From assembly GCF_944388875.1 (NCBI RefSeq), contig NZ_CALXKQ010000004.1, forward strand, positions 1 to 64,000: a stretch of DNA of 64,000 bases. The letters are read 5' to 3'. The translations under genes were made by a program, and so were the position numbers. This document shows positions 30,296-38,836 of this stretch, piece after piece (the first letter of the stretch is position 1; the number at the start of each line of letters is the position of its first letter). The DNA is from an uncultured Brachyspira sp. Its GTDB lineage: Bacteria > Spirochaetota > Brachyspiria > Brachyspirales > Brachyspiraceae. The notes under the pieces were generated by a model that was not told the DNA's origin, did no database searches, and was given only the letters and a program-made list of their open reading frames with translations.

Positions 30296-30588
30296 TTTTT
30301 TTCAATATTACTCTTTAATGTTGAAAAGCTGGTGTATTGATTATTTTCTTCTATTATATTATTAATTAAAGATGAAGGTAATTTCATTATGTTATTTTGA
30401 ACTAACCATTCTGATAAATATGAAAAACTATCCATATTAATAACTAGAGAATTCTCATCAAATTCTATACGCAAACCTTTTTTATTAGAATAATTATTAA
30501 AATTTAAATAATAAAATCCCATTTTAAGCATTGTTTCATATACTATTTCATCGTTATATTTTTTCTTTAATTGAAATTTATAAATCAT
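30277..30588 (-). CDS. small protein of unknown function
   Basis: The product has about 103 residues from the ATG at 30588; an ATG 36 bases upstream (30624) is also in frame. GAGAG lies a little far upstream of 30588, so the start is uncertain. The sequence (MIYKFQLKKKYND, FYYLNFNNYSNKKGLRIEF, SYLSEWLVQNN) has no family I recognise. It overlaps the coiled-coil gene at 29753. Confidence 0.5.
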   Translation of the reverse strand: MIYKFQLKKKYNDEIVYETMLKMGFYYLNFNNYSNKKGLRIEFDENSLVINMDSFSYLSEWLVQNNIMKLPSSLINNIIEENNQYTSFSTLKSNIEKKWSFLL

Positions 30589-30752
30589 AATACTTTTATA
30601 CTCTCTTTTATGTTGTTTTATCATTATTATAACATATTTACAATTTATTTGAATAAGATTTTATACTGTTTTATGTCATTACTATTTTCTGTACTTATGC
30701 AGAGTAAAGTTGTTAGGTAAATAAAAAATGGCGGGGTATGTAATCAATATTT

Positions 30753-31151
30753 TTATTTTTTAACAATGTAAATTCCAAAAGAAATAAATATTAATCCTAA
30801 AACAGTATTTAATATATAAAGAATGCCCTCAGAAAAAGGAATTTTTATATTTCTTGGCTCATTAGGATCATACCATAAAGCTAATTTATCTCCCACCTTT
30901 CTAAAGGGATAATAGCTTTTTAATGTTGTATATAATGTTCCGTATTTATCAGTTTCATAGCTTATTAACATTGTATTTTCATATATAGTTTTTTTAGCTC
31001 TGTATATTCTTTTACTATTGTACTGTTCAACCGTGCATACTGTATGAATATAATTTTTTGTACCAATGAAAGAATACAATCCTATTACTCCCCATAAAGT
31101 AAGAAATATTCCAACGAAAAACATCATTATTTTTAATATTAATTTAGTCAT
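30753..31151 (-). CDS. DUF3592 domain-containing membrane protein
   Basis: The 132-residue protein has membrane segments at about residues 5-25 and 108-128. Between them lies a domain with VEQYNSKRIYRAKKT, SYETDKYGTLYTTL, and YPFRKVGDKLALWYDPNEPRNIKI, the pattern of DUF3592. The family is found in all bacteria and its function is unknown. A short fragment of the dispersed repeat (GGCGGGGTATGTAAT, about 30730-30745) lies at its 3' end. Confidence 0.8.
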   Translation of the reverse strand: MTKLILKIMMFFVGIFLTLWGVIGLYSFIGTKNYIHTVCTVEQYNSKRIYRAKKTIYENTMLISYETDKYGTLYTTLKSYYPFRKVGDKLALWYDPNEPRNIKIPFSEGILYILNTVLGLIFISFGIYIVKK

Positions 31152-31249
31152 ATATTAAATTTATTCTATCACACAGAAAAATAAAATCAATTTAAAAAAA
31201 CTTGATAAAAAATTTTTTTTGTTTATAATATGAAAACATTTTATAAATA

Positions 31250-31425
31250 CCTTTATTTATATAGGGGAATGTGGGTGTAAATCCCACGCTGGCACGCAAC
31301 CGTAAAGAATAGATATCATTAATTTTCTATCGAAGTCGGAATACCTAAAAATAAATAATCAAGTCGAGTGCACTAGGTTATGTATGCACTCCTTTATAAA
31401 ATCGTTAGAATTTTTAAAAGGAGTT
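31250..31425 (+). promoter_or_regulatory. cobalamin riboswitch with expression platform
   Basis: The aptamer core matches the B12 box class: GGGGAATG, GGGTGTAAATCCCACGC, GGCACGCAACCGTAA and AGTCGGAATACCT, closed by TTATTTAT (31251-31259) with ATAAATAA. The L5 loop AACC (31298-31301) can pair with GGTT (31376-31379) in the loop of the hairpin GAGTGCA/TGCACTC (31366-31391), the L5-L13 kissing contact. ACTCCTTT (31389-31396) can pair with AAAGGAGT (31418-31425), which contains the ribosome binding site of the next gene and is followed by TTTTTT. This would block translation and/or terminate transcription. The two hairpins share ACTC. Confidence 0.9.
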
Positions 31426-31433
31426 TTTTTATT

Positions 31434-31982
31434 GTGAAAAATATAAAAACTAAACTATTTTTTCTTATTGCAGTACTTTCATTTGCAGTATCATGCTCTA
31501 ATCAAACAACAAGACCAGAGTTAAGTACAGAAAGCACTTCCAAAGTTTACGGATATAAAACTGTATATTACGGAAATAAAACATTTACTGATAATATCAC
31601 TCAGGAAAAAATCGAAAGCCTATGGAAAGATATGATTAAAGATAAAACAGTATACGCAAACAGCAGCTATTCATCGGTAACAGGCAATTTTAAAAGCGAT
31701 GCTAATTATTATGAAACAAAATGGAATAGCGGCAATACAGCAAGAACAGAATTCAGAAAATGCACATTAATTGAATATAATAATAAAGAATATATAGCAG
31801 GAATATACTGGGATAATCAAACTGGTATTGGAATGCAGGAGAGATACAGACTTATTGTAATAGATGAAAATGGCACTGAGCATGCTTGGTACGGAGGCGG
31901 CGGTAATGCTGATATGCTTCCTGATGATAATACTAAATGGGTTAAATATAACTTTATATTCGGATATATTAAATTAGATTAA
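31434..31982 (+). CDS. lipoprotein under B12 riboswitch control
   Basis: The start is the GTG at 31434, 9 bases after AAAGGAG. The upstream in-frame ATG at 31380 lies in the riboswitch and is not used. The 182-residue product has a lipobox (KTKLFFLIAVLSFAVSC). The mature part has YYGNKTFTDNITQEKIESLW, HAWYGGGGNADMLPDDNTKW and other short motifs; I do not recognise the family. Position behind a cobalamin aptamer and before a TonB-dependent receptor suggests a surface or periplasmic corrinoid-binding role, like BtuG or BtuH of Bacteroides in position but not recognisably in sequence. Confidence 0.8.
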   Translation: MKNIKTKLFFLIAVLSFAVSCSNQTTRPELSTESTSKVYGYKTVYYGNKTFTDNITQEKIESLWKDMIKDKTVYANSSYSSVTGNFKSDANYYETKWNSGNTARTEFRKCTLIEYNNKEYIAGIYWDNQTGIGMQERYRLIVIDENGTEHAWYGGGGNADMLPDDNTKWVKYNFIFGYIKLD

Positions 31983-31993
31983 GGAAAAATTGA

Positions 31994-32392
31994 ATGAGAA
32001 AGTTTTTATTATTTATTATATTTACATTTATAATTGCATCATGTTCAAAATCCCCCACAAATCCAGTATCAAGAAGAGGGGAATATAAATTTCTCACTGA
32101 TAATGATATTTTATCTCTTTCTTGGAGCGATAAAAGAAAGCAGAATTATTTTTACACTAACTGGATGAATACTTTTACAAATCAAACTATACTTCCAGCA
32201 GGAGTAACCAAAACAACAAGAACAACTGATTCAAAAGCAGCTTATATTGAAGACGGTCAAATTCTAGGCAATTTTATGCTTGCATCAGCTTTCAGAACAG
32301 GAGCTACGGTTAATCCTCCTACTGAAGATGATTGGAAAGGAATATTCAATCAATGGGGACCTTCAAAAACAGGTATTATAAATATAAATTAA
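31994..32392 (+). CDS. second lipoprotein of the B12 uptake operon
   Basis: The 132-residue protein has a lipoprotein signal (RKFLLFIIFTFIIASC) with AAGGAA before the ATG. The mature domain has YKFLTDNDILSLSWSDKR, TILPAGVTKTTRTTDSKA and FNQWGPSKTGIININ. No known family. It starts 11 bases after the first lipoprotein and ends 84 bases before the receptor ATG. Its role is probably corrinoid capture at the outer membrane, by context only. Confidence 0.75.
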   Translation: MRKFLLFIIFTFIIASCSKSPTNPVSRRGEYKFLTDNDILSLSWSDKRKQNYFYTNWMNTFTNQTILPAGVTKTTRTTDSKAAYIEDGQILGNFMLASAFRTGATVNPPTEDDWKGIFNQWGPSKTGIININ

Positions 32393-32427
32393 TTTAGAAA
32401 AATCGTGATAAACCTCAACTATAAAAA

Positions 32428-32456
32428 GGGGAATGTATTAATAAAAAGCATTCCCC
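32428..32456 (+). promoter_or_regulatory. hairpin upstream of the receptor start
   Basis: A perfect 8-bp inverted repeat, GGGGAATG (32428-32435) and CATTCCCC (32449-32456), lies 20 bases before the ATG of the TonB-dependent receptor. GGGG is rare in this AT-rich sequence. There is no T run, so it is not a terminator; it could modulate translation or mRNA stability. Confidence 0.55.
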
Positions 32457-32476
32457 AAATATTTATTAATCTAATT

Positions 32477-34429
32477 ATGAAAAATATAAAAATATTAATA
32501 ATAATTTTAACATTGTCAGTAAATATATTATACTCTCAAACATATTTAATAAAAGAACTTAAAGGCGGTATTTGGGTTACTTCGCAAGTGGAATTAACTA
32601 ATAATATTAATACAAATATTCAAAAAGAAAGTAATACCAAACAACCTATAAAAGTTAATAGCAGAGTTATAACATCAGAAGAGATAGAGAGAATGGGGTA
32701 TAATAATGCTCAGGAAGTATTAGCCAATCAGCCTGGATTTGTAAATAAGGGCAATTACATGGGCAATGAAGTTATTGATCCTGCTGGTGCTAATGGAGAT
32801 AATATAAAGATATATGTTAATGGCATTCTTATGAATACAGCTAAAGGAAATGCTGATGCAGGAGTAGATTTAAGAAGAATACCTGCAAACTTAATAGAAT
32901 CCATTGAAATAATAGGAAACTCCATTTATATAACAACAAAAACTCCTAATGAAGATATAACTTTAATATCATTAGCTTACGGAGCATACAACACTATAAG
33001 ACCTTCCATACTTTTTTCAAGAAAAATAGATGATAATCAAATTTTTACTTTTACAGCTGATTCATATTACAGCGATGCTAATTACTATTATGATTTTACA
33101 AATATAGCAGGAAAAAGAATAAAAGGAAACTTTATAGACAACAGACAATTTATTATAAACTCATCTGCAAATTATAAATATATACTTCCAAATGATGATT
33201 ATATAAATGTTTTTGCAAATGTATCATATTCTGATTCTGCCGCACAGTATCAGATACCTCCTATAAGCTATACAGATTCTTGGTTTACATTCACAACTTT
33301 AGCTTCTTCAATATCATACAATGGATTTTCAGATATTTTAGACTATAATATAAATCTCAGTTATTTATTTGATTCATTTGTAGACAGACCATATTTACAA
33401 AATGGAAAATTTGTATCGGATTATAAATCTCATGCTGTAGCTTTAAATGCATCTCTTAAAAGAATGGATGAGCTTATACCTAATACAATAACATTATACA
33501 ATCAATTAACACCAGAATATAGATACGATATTTTAACAGAAGATACAAATGCTATAGAAACAAATTTTTATTATTATCCTCAAAGACATTCCATTTCTAT
33601 AAAATATGATATGCAGTTTTCTTTCGGATACTGGGATGATTATACTCCTATATTTTCATTATTGCCTAGTATTAAATATGAATATCAAAATGAACAGTTT
33701 ACAAATCATAAAAATAATAATTATTTAGCATATAATGCAGCATTTAATTTAAACTTCTATAAAGGATATAGTTTATACTTCTCATATTCAAGCGATTATA
33801 CTTCTCCTACTTTCAATGATCTCTATTACGGTACATTCAGCAATCCTAATTTAAAACCAGAAAGCTATAATCAAATACTCACAAAATTAACTTTAGAACC
33901 TATAACCAATTTAACCATAGAAGCATACTATGCATACACGGTATACACAAATAAAATAGTTTGGTATAATGCTGTACCTGAAAATGTTGATTCTGCTGTT
34001 TCTCATATATTTAATTCAAGTATAGGATATAATATTCCTTTTCTTCAATTTCATAAAATAACGGCAAAACTAGGATATTCTTATCAGATTGCATATATGG
34101 GTAAAAACAAAATGCCTAAAATAGGGCTTCCAGAAAATGTTATAAGTGCATTATTAGGATATGACTTCATACCTAATTATAAAGTACTAAGTTCATTTTC
34201 TATAAATTTCATATACACATATTCTGCTCCAAGACCATTAACAGAAAATAAACCAATATATTACAGCGATATTTTTCATGATTTCAATATATCATTATAT
34301 TCGATATGGTTTAATCATCTAATAGTATCGATGAATTTTAAAAATATTTTTAACAGAACTCCTCAGCTTTCAGCTTATTCAGTTGCAAAGCCTTTTACTT
34401 GGGAAATAGAATTAGGCTATAATTTCTAA
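32477..34429 (+). CDS. btuB: TonB-dependent outer-membrane receptor, probable cobalamin transporter
   Basis: The product has 650 residues from the ATG at 32477; the signal peptide is KNIKILIIILTLSVNILYSQ. A GTG at 32405 is in frame but adds a non-signal extension. The plug domain (about residues 40-150) has INSRVITSEEIERMGY-like VITSEEIERMG, AQEVLANQPGFV, and GDNIKIYVNGI. The rest is a 22-strand barrel ending WEIELGYNF. Receptors of this type use TonB energy. Linkage to a B12 riboswitch and the two lipoproteins supports corrinoid uptake. TonB, ExbB and ExbD are not in the window. Confidence 0.88.
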   Translation: MKNIKILIIILTLSVNILYSQTYLIKELKGGIWVTSQVELTNNINTNIQKESNTKQPIKVNSRVITSEEIERMGYNNAQEVLANQPGFVNKGNYMGNEVIDPAGANGDNIKIYVNGILMNTAKGNADAGVDLRRIPANLIESIEIIGNSIYITTKTPNEDITLISLAYGAYNTIRPSILFSRKIDDNQIFTFTADSYYSDANYYYDFTNIAGKRIKGNFIDNRQFIINSSANYKYILPNDDYINVFANVSYSDSAAQYQIPPISYTDSWFTFTTLASSISYNGFSDILDYNINLSYLFDSFVDRPYLQNGKFVSDYKSHAVALNASLKRMDELIPNTITLYNQLTPEYRYDILTEDTNAIETNFYYYPQRHSISIKYDMQFSFGYWDDYTPIFSLLPSIKYEYQNEQFTNHKNNNYLAYNAAFNLNFYKGYSLYFSYSSDYTSPTFNDLYYGTFSNPNLKPESYNQILTKLTLEPITNLTIEAYYAYTVYTNKIVWYNAVPENVDSAVSHIFNSSIGYNIPFLQFHKITAKLGYSYQIAYMGKNKMPKIGLPENVISALLGYDFIPNYKVLSSFSINFIYTYSAPRPLTENKPIYYSDIFHDFNISLYSIWFNHLIVSMNFKNIFNRTPQLSAYSVAKPFTWEIELGYNF

Positions 34430-34440
34430 AAGTTAAACTA

Positions 34441-34738
34441 CCGCACGCAAAATGAAATTAAAAATATAAATTTTTTTGTTATATAAAAAAATTTTGTTCA
34501 CCGTGCGTCAATCAAAATTTAAAATCTAATCAAAACTTGGGCGGGTGTGCTTTTTTAATGAAACAGCAAAATTAATTAGCATGCAATTATTATAAAAGCA
34601 GTAAATTTATAAGGGCGGGGTATGTAATTAATTTTTTTATTTTTACTTACATTTTCCCACCCTTTAGGCTTTCAATCTTATTTGTAATTTTTATGTTATT
34701 TTTCTTTTTTATTTTATTCTCTTTTTTTAACTGCCCGC
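34441..34738. repeat. dispersed intergenic repeat, reverse orientation
   Basis: This copy reads CCGCACGCA, ACCGTGCGT, AACTTGGGCGGG, AAGGGCGGGGTATG, CCCACCCTTTAGG and CTGCCCGC, the reverse of the array at 1-832. It starts 12 bases after the receptor stop and fills the gap to the next gene (34774), which runs on the other strand. No other feature is seen in the gap. Confidence 0.88.
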
Positions 34739-34773
34739 TAAAACTATAGCATATTCACTATACAATAATTTTT

Positions 34774-35583
34774 TTAAACAAGTCTTATATGCAGAGTGTT
34801 AAAGTTTATCATATTTTTTATAAACGGAAAATGTCTTAATATACCTATAAATCCCCATCTATTTTTAAAATAGTCAGCATAATTATAGCTGTTTATAAAT
34901 CTTATATGACTGCTTAATTTTTCTATATCTGACGGTATATCTAATCCCCATCTAAACACTGCATTTGTTTCTTTTACTGTTTCATGGAGTTTTGTATTTT
35001 TAGTAAAAATTTTAGGTATGGTATCAAATATAAAATGGCAGTTAACAAAATTTTCAGATAGTTTTTCAATTAGCTCTTTTATGTAATTTTCTTCTATATA
35101 CATTAATACACCCTCAGATATTATTATAACAGTGCCTTTTACTTTAATATTTTTTATCCACCTGTAATCTAGTATAGATGATGATATGCATTCATAATTT
35201 TTATTATTTTCAAGTTCTATAAAAAATTGTTTTCTTAACAAAATAACATCTTCAAAATCTATATCATACCAATAAATATTATCTTTTATAAGCCTGCTTA
35301 CTCTTGTATCAAGACCTGCTCCTAAATTTATAATAGTAAAACTTTTTGTTGTGCTTTTTTCAAAAATATCTTTTATTATATCATCTATTATTTTTGTTCT
35401 TACACATGTACCTACTTGGGTTCCTTTAGAGTTTTTGAACTTTGAAAAATCGTAATTTATTTCTTTTAATATTTCTATAGATTTATAATCTTTTATAATT
35501 GAATCTTCTCTTTTACTTTCTTCTGCTTTTGCCCATAAAGTAATTAATAGAGTTTCAGAAACTCCGTTTAAATCAATATTCAT
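34774..35583 (-). CDS. class I SAM-dependent methyltransferase, LCMT/PPM family
   Basis: The 269-residue protein matches the leucine carboxyl methyltransferase-like family (Tcmp/PPM type). The N-terminal GVSETLLITLWAKAEES and the motif INLGAGLDTRVSRL at the SAM site are typical; WYDIDFEDVILLRK and IISEGVLMYIEE follow. Members methylate small-molecule or peptide carboxylates or oxygens; the substrate is unknown. AAGGAG lies upstream of the ATG. A consensus promoter and a perfect palindrome directly before the start indicate specific regulation. No regulator gene is adjacent. Confidence 0.87.
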   Translation of the reverse strand: MNIDLNGVSETLLITLWAKAEESKREDSIIKDYKSIEILKEINYDFSKFKNSKGTQVGTCVRTKIIDDIIKDIFEKSTTKSFTIINLGAGLDTRVSRLIKDNIYWYDIDFEDVILLRKQFFIELENNKNYECISSSILDYRWIKNIKVKGTVIIISEGVLMYIEENYIKELIEKLSENFVNCHFIFDTIPKIFTKNTKLHETVKETNAVFRWGLDIPSDIEKLSSHIRFINSYNYADYFKNRWGFIGILRHFPFIKNMINFNTLHIRLV

Positions 35584-35598
35584 AATTACATCTCCTTT

Positions 35599-35654
35599 AA
35601 ATGTTAGAATATTCTAACATTTTTGATTATATATGTTTTATATGTTTTTGTCAA
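35599..35654 (-). promoter_or_regulatory. consensus promoter with palindromic operator
   Basis: On the minus strand, TTGACA (35654-35649), a 17-base spacer and TATAAT (35631-35626) match the consensus. The predicted start of transcription (about 35619) lies in a perfect 24-bp palindrome at 35599-35622, half-site AAATGTTAGAAT. A protein bound there would block initiation; the site is close to those of MarR/TetR-type repressors in form, but I cannot name the regulator. Confidence 0.8.
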
Positions 35655-35749
35655 ATTCTTGAAATGAGAAATATATTTATATTTATTAATCTTTTTAAAA
35701 TTTTTAGGAATTATTTTTTATTTAGTAATATTTGAAATTAAATATAGTT

Positions 35750-36200
35750 TTTAATTTTATAATTTATCTGCCGCACGCAGAATGAAATTAAAAATATAAA
35801 TTTATTTGAAATTTAAATTTTATTATGTTTTTAAATTTTGCTCACCGTGCGTTAATCAAAATTTAAAATCTAATCAAAACTTGGGAGGGTATGCTTTTTT
35901 AAATGAAACAGCAAAATTAATTAGAATGCAATTATTATAAAAGCAGTAAATTTATAAGGGCGGGGTATGTAATTAATTTTTTTATTTTTACTTACATTTT
36001 CCCACCCTTTAGGCTTTCAATCTCATTTGTAATTTTTATGTTATTTTTCTTTTTTATTTTATTCTCTTTTTTTAACTGCCCGCCCAGTGTTTTTTAATTT
36101 TATAATTTATCTGCCGCACGCAGAATGAAATTAAAAATATAAATTTATTTTCAATTCTGATTTTTGTTATATAAAAAATTTTGTTTACCGTGCGTTAATA
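35750..36200. repeat. dispersed intergenic repeat, one full and one partial tandem copy
   Basis: Same orientation as 34441-34738. It has CCGCACGCAG, CACCGTGCG, AACTTGGGAGGG, AAGGGCGGGGTATG, CCCACCCTTTAGG and CTGCCCGCCC. From about 36092 the left part (TATCTGCCGCACGCAGAATG) is repeated, ending ACCGTGCGTT near 36200. The spacing of the two left parts is about 343 bases, close to the 338-bp period of the array at 1-832. The stretch 36201-36470 is AT-rich with nothing visible. Confidence 0.87.
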
Positions 36201-36470
36201 AATATTTAAAATCTAATCATAACTTATTTACAAAAATATTGGTAAATTTAATATAAAAATTGCAATTTTTTTATATTAAAAATTTTACTAACAGACTTTA
36301 AATAAAAAAATAATTTACATCTGCTTATAAAATTCATGTTCAGTGAAAAAAATAGTTTAGAAATATATACTAGCAGTAAATATTATGTAAATACATGTTT
36401 TTTAAGAATTTTGCCTTTTTATATAAAAATATTATATTTAAGTCATATTAAATAAACATAAGGGATAAAA

Positions 36471-36980
36471 ATGAAAACTAAATTATTTTTAATACTAACT
36501 ATTTTAATTTTTGCATACTCATGCAATAGTCCGTCAAATCCAACAAAAGCTAGTAATAATCAAAGCAATATTTCTAATAGCATAGAAAATAATGCAATGC
36601 ATGATATAGCAAAATTGAATAGTAATGCTACAAAAATTGATGAACCTAATATAGAAGATAATTACAAGCCTTTAGCTGTATATGAAGGAAATGGAAAATA
36701 TAGAATAAATGGTGTTGATTTTCCTAATGATGAAAATTTAAAAATAGAAATATATGATGATGGTTCTATAGATGTTATTAGAACAAAAAAATATTTCAGA
36801 TTTGAACGTATTGATAAAACTGAAAAGGATATATATAAAGGCGAAGAATATTATAATGGATATAAACATACATTAGATATGACAGTTACAGGAGATAAAG
36901 CAAAAGTTTTATATACTATACAAGGCGACAATGAAAATTATTCTTTTGAATCTGAAAGTTTGGTAAAAGTAATAGAGTAA
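36471..36980 (+). CDS. lipoprotein, paralogue of the next gene
   Basis: The 169-residue protein has a lipoprotein signal (KTKLFLILTILIFAYSC), an Asn/Ser-rich linker, and a beta-rich domain: YEGNGKYRINGVDF, LKIEIYDDGSIDVIRT, LDMTVTGDKAKVLYTIQGDNENY. The domain recurs in the gene 22 bases downstream, so they arose by tandem duplication. AAGGGA is the ribosome binding site. The function is unknown. Confidence 0.75.
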   Translation: MKTKLFLILTILIFAYSCNSPSNPTKASNNQSNISNSIENNAMHDIAKLNSNATKIDEPNIEDNYKPLAVYEGNGKYRINGVDFPNDENLKIEIYDDGSIDVIRTKKYFRFERIDKTEKDIYKGEEYYNGYKHTLDMTVTGDKAKVLYTIQGDNENYSFESESLVKVIE

Positions 36981-37002
36981 AATAAAAAAGAGGTAAAATA
37001 CA

Positions 37003-37494
37003 ATGAAAATAAAATTATTTATAATATTAACTATTTTAATTTTTGCAGTATCATGCAGTAAAAATTCAGCCACTAATCCTACATCTAAAAGCTACTTAGA
37101 TAATTCTGTTAGCAAAAAATTAGAAAATTATGGAGATTCCGTTGTTAAAAATAATATTCCAATAGATGACGGTTCTGTAGAATATCATGGAATTGGAAAA
37201 TACGTAATTAAAAGTTTAGATGATGCTATAACAACTAATCCTGAGAATGCAGAAATATATGTTGACATCTATAAAGATAAAAAAGAAGCCGTAATTTATA
37301 TACCAAATAGATTTATATTCAGCAATCTTATATCAGTAAGCGGTAAAATAGATTCTCAAATAAATGATGATAAAGGGACATATATATTATCTATGACTGT
37401 AGGAGATAATGCTATTACAGATTTTAGCTTTACAATAAGAGGAAACAATGAAAAATATTATATAACGGCTGTTAGATTAGATAAAACTAAATGA
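37003..37494 (+). CDS. lipoprotein, paralogue of the previous gene
   Basis: The 163-residue protein has the lipoprotein signal KIKLFIILTILIFAVSC and a beta-rich domain with HGIGKYVIKSLDD, AEIYVDIYKDKKEAVIYI and LSMTVGDNAITDFSFTIRGNNEKY, matching the gene at 36471. GAGGTAAA precedes the ATG. The two are probably co-transcribed. The signal peptides are almost identical to that of the B12 operon lipoproteins, showing a common lipoprotein export signal in this genome. Confidence 0.75.
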   Translation: MKIKLFIILTILIFAVSCSKNSATNPTSKSYLDNSVSKKLENYGDSVVKNNIPIDDGSVEYHGIGKYVIKSLDDAITTNPENAEIYVDIYKDKKEAVIYIPNRFIFSNLISVSGKIDSQINDDKGTYILSMTVGDNAITDFSFTIRGNNEKYYITAVRLDKTK

Positions 37495-37524
37495 TAATTT
37501 TTTATTCTTGATATTAAATAATAA

Positions 37525-37577
37525 ACTTGTTTCAAAACTAATTTTATATACTATCTTGCCAGCACTTTGAAACAAGT
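37525..37577. other. hairpin after the lipoprotein pair
   Basis: ACTTGTTTCAAA (37525-37536) and TTTGAAACAAGT (37566-37577) form a perfect 12-bp stem with a 29-base loop. It may be a terminator, although no strong T run follows. Confidence 0.6.
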
Positions 37578-37660
37578 CTAATATATATTTACTATACTTG
37601 TATTTTAATCAATATCTAGTATTATAATAATATTCATTATTATTTGTTTAAGAGGTTTTT

Positions 37661-38770
37661 ATGCCGAAAGTTTCTGTTGTTCTTCCTATATACAATGTAG
37701 AAAAATATTTGCCAAAATGTATAGATAGTATTATCAATCAGACCTTAAAAGATATAGAAATAATATGCGTTAATGACTGCTCTACTGACGGCTCTGAGAA
37801 TATTATTAAAGAATATATGGAAAAAGATAATAGAATAAAGCTTATTAATCATGAAGAAAATCAGGGCTTAGGCTATGCTAGAAACAGCGGATTCAATGAC
37901 AGCAATTCTGATTATGTTGCATTTATTGATTCTGATGATTTCGTATCAAATGACTATATAGAATATTTATATAATACTGCATTAAAATATGATGCTGATA
38001 TAGTTTTTACAGATAATATATACACTGTTAATGATGCTAAAGGATATATAAAACCTTATTATCACAATAGATTGGATAAATGGAATAGAATATACAAAGA
38101 TAATTGTTTTGAAGGAATAAGCAGTTTTAATGTTAATAAACCTGAGAAAGAAAATACTCCTGAATATCCTCTTGCTGTTGCTTGGAATAAATTATACAAA
38201 AAAAAGTTTCTTAAAAATAATAAATTATTATATTCCAAAGTAAGACTTGCTGAAGATATAGATATGTTTTACAGAATTTTAGCTAATAACCCAAAAATGT
38301 ACTATAATCATAATGCAAAGTATTATTATCTTCAAAGAAGTACATCTCTTGCAGGTAATATTTCTCATACTTCAAAAATTCCTATTGCTATATTAGAAGT
38401 ATTTTCAAATGTATTTAATTACTATAAAGAAAACAAAAATGAATTATTAATTGACTGCAATTATTATAATTTTTTATCTTTAATGCATACATTCAATAAT
38501 TATAAAGCAGATAACAAAAATGAATTCTATACCAAATGCCATTATCTTATGAAAGAACTTGATGTTGAAATAGATAGAGAAAAGCATGCTTTTTATGCTT
38601 ATTCCTGCTATGTTATGAAAACTTACGATGACTATAATGTTTATTTAGAGAAGATTGAATCTATAAAGAAAAAAGTTTTTGATATAGCTTGGTGGATACC
38701 TTCTATAACATTAAGAGAGAAATATAAAAAAATTAATTTAGATAAACTTGCAAATAAAAACTGGAAATAA
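37661..38770 (+). CDS. family 2 glycosyltransferase
   Basis: The 369-residue protein has a typical GT-A domain: VVLPIYNVEKYLPKCIDSI, IICVNDCSTDGS, NSGFNDSNSDYVAFIDSDDF (two pieces: NSGFNDS, YVAFIDSDDF), and AWNKLYKKKFL with AEDIDMFYRI. The C-terminal 130 residues are specific. Such enzymes add sugars to lipooligosaccharide or exopolysaccharide at the cytoplasmic face. It is a single gene with AGAGGT before the ATG and is not related in sequence to the two enzymes at 13500 and 17650 beyond the family. Confidence 0.9.
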   Translation: MPKVSVVLPIYNVEKYLPKCIDSIINQTLKDIEIICVNDCSTDGSENIIKEYMEKDNRIKLINHEENQGLGYARNSGFNDSNSDYVAFIDSDDFVSNDYIEYLYNTALKYDADIVFTDNIYTVNDAKGYIKPYYHNRLDKWNRIYKDNCFEGISSFNVNKPEKENTPEYPLAVAWNKLYKKKFLKNNKLLYSKVRLAEDIDMFYRILANNPKMYYNHNAKYYYLQRSTSLAGNISHTSKIPIAILEVFSNVFNYYKENKNELLIDCNYYNFLSLMHTFNNYKADNKNEFYTKCHYLMKELDVEIDREKHAFYAYSCYVMKTYDDYNVYLEKIESIKKKVFDIAWWIPSITLREKYKKINLDKLANKNWK

Positions 38771-38836
38771 GTTTACAAACATATATAAAATTAATATACT
38801 ATTATAGTATAAAATAATTATAGGATGAATATTTTC

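Noticed and set aside
31380-31433. N-terminal extension of the first B12 lipoprotein from the ATG at 31380
   Set aside because: It is inside the riboswitch expression platform and would place residues before a normal lipoprotein signal; GTG at 31434 has a proper AAAGGAG site.
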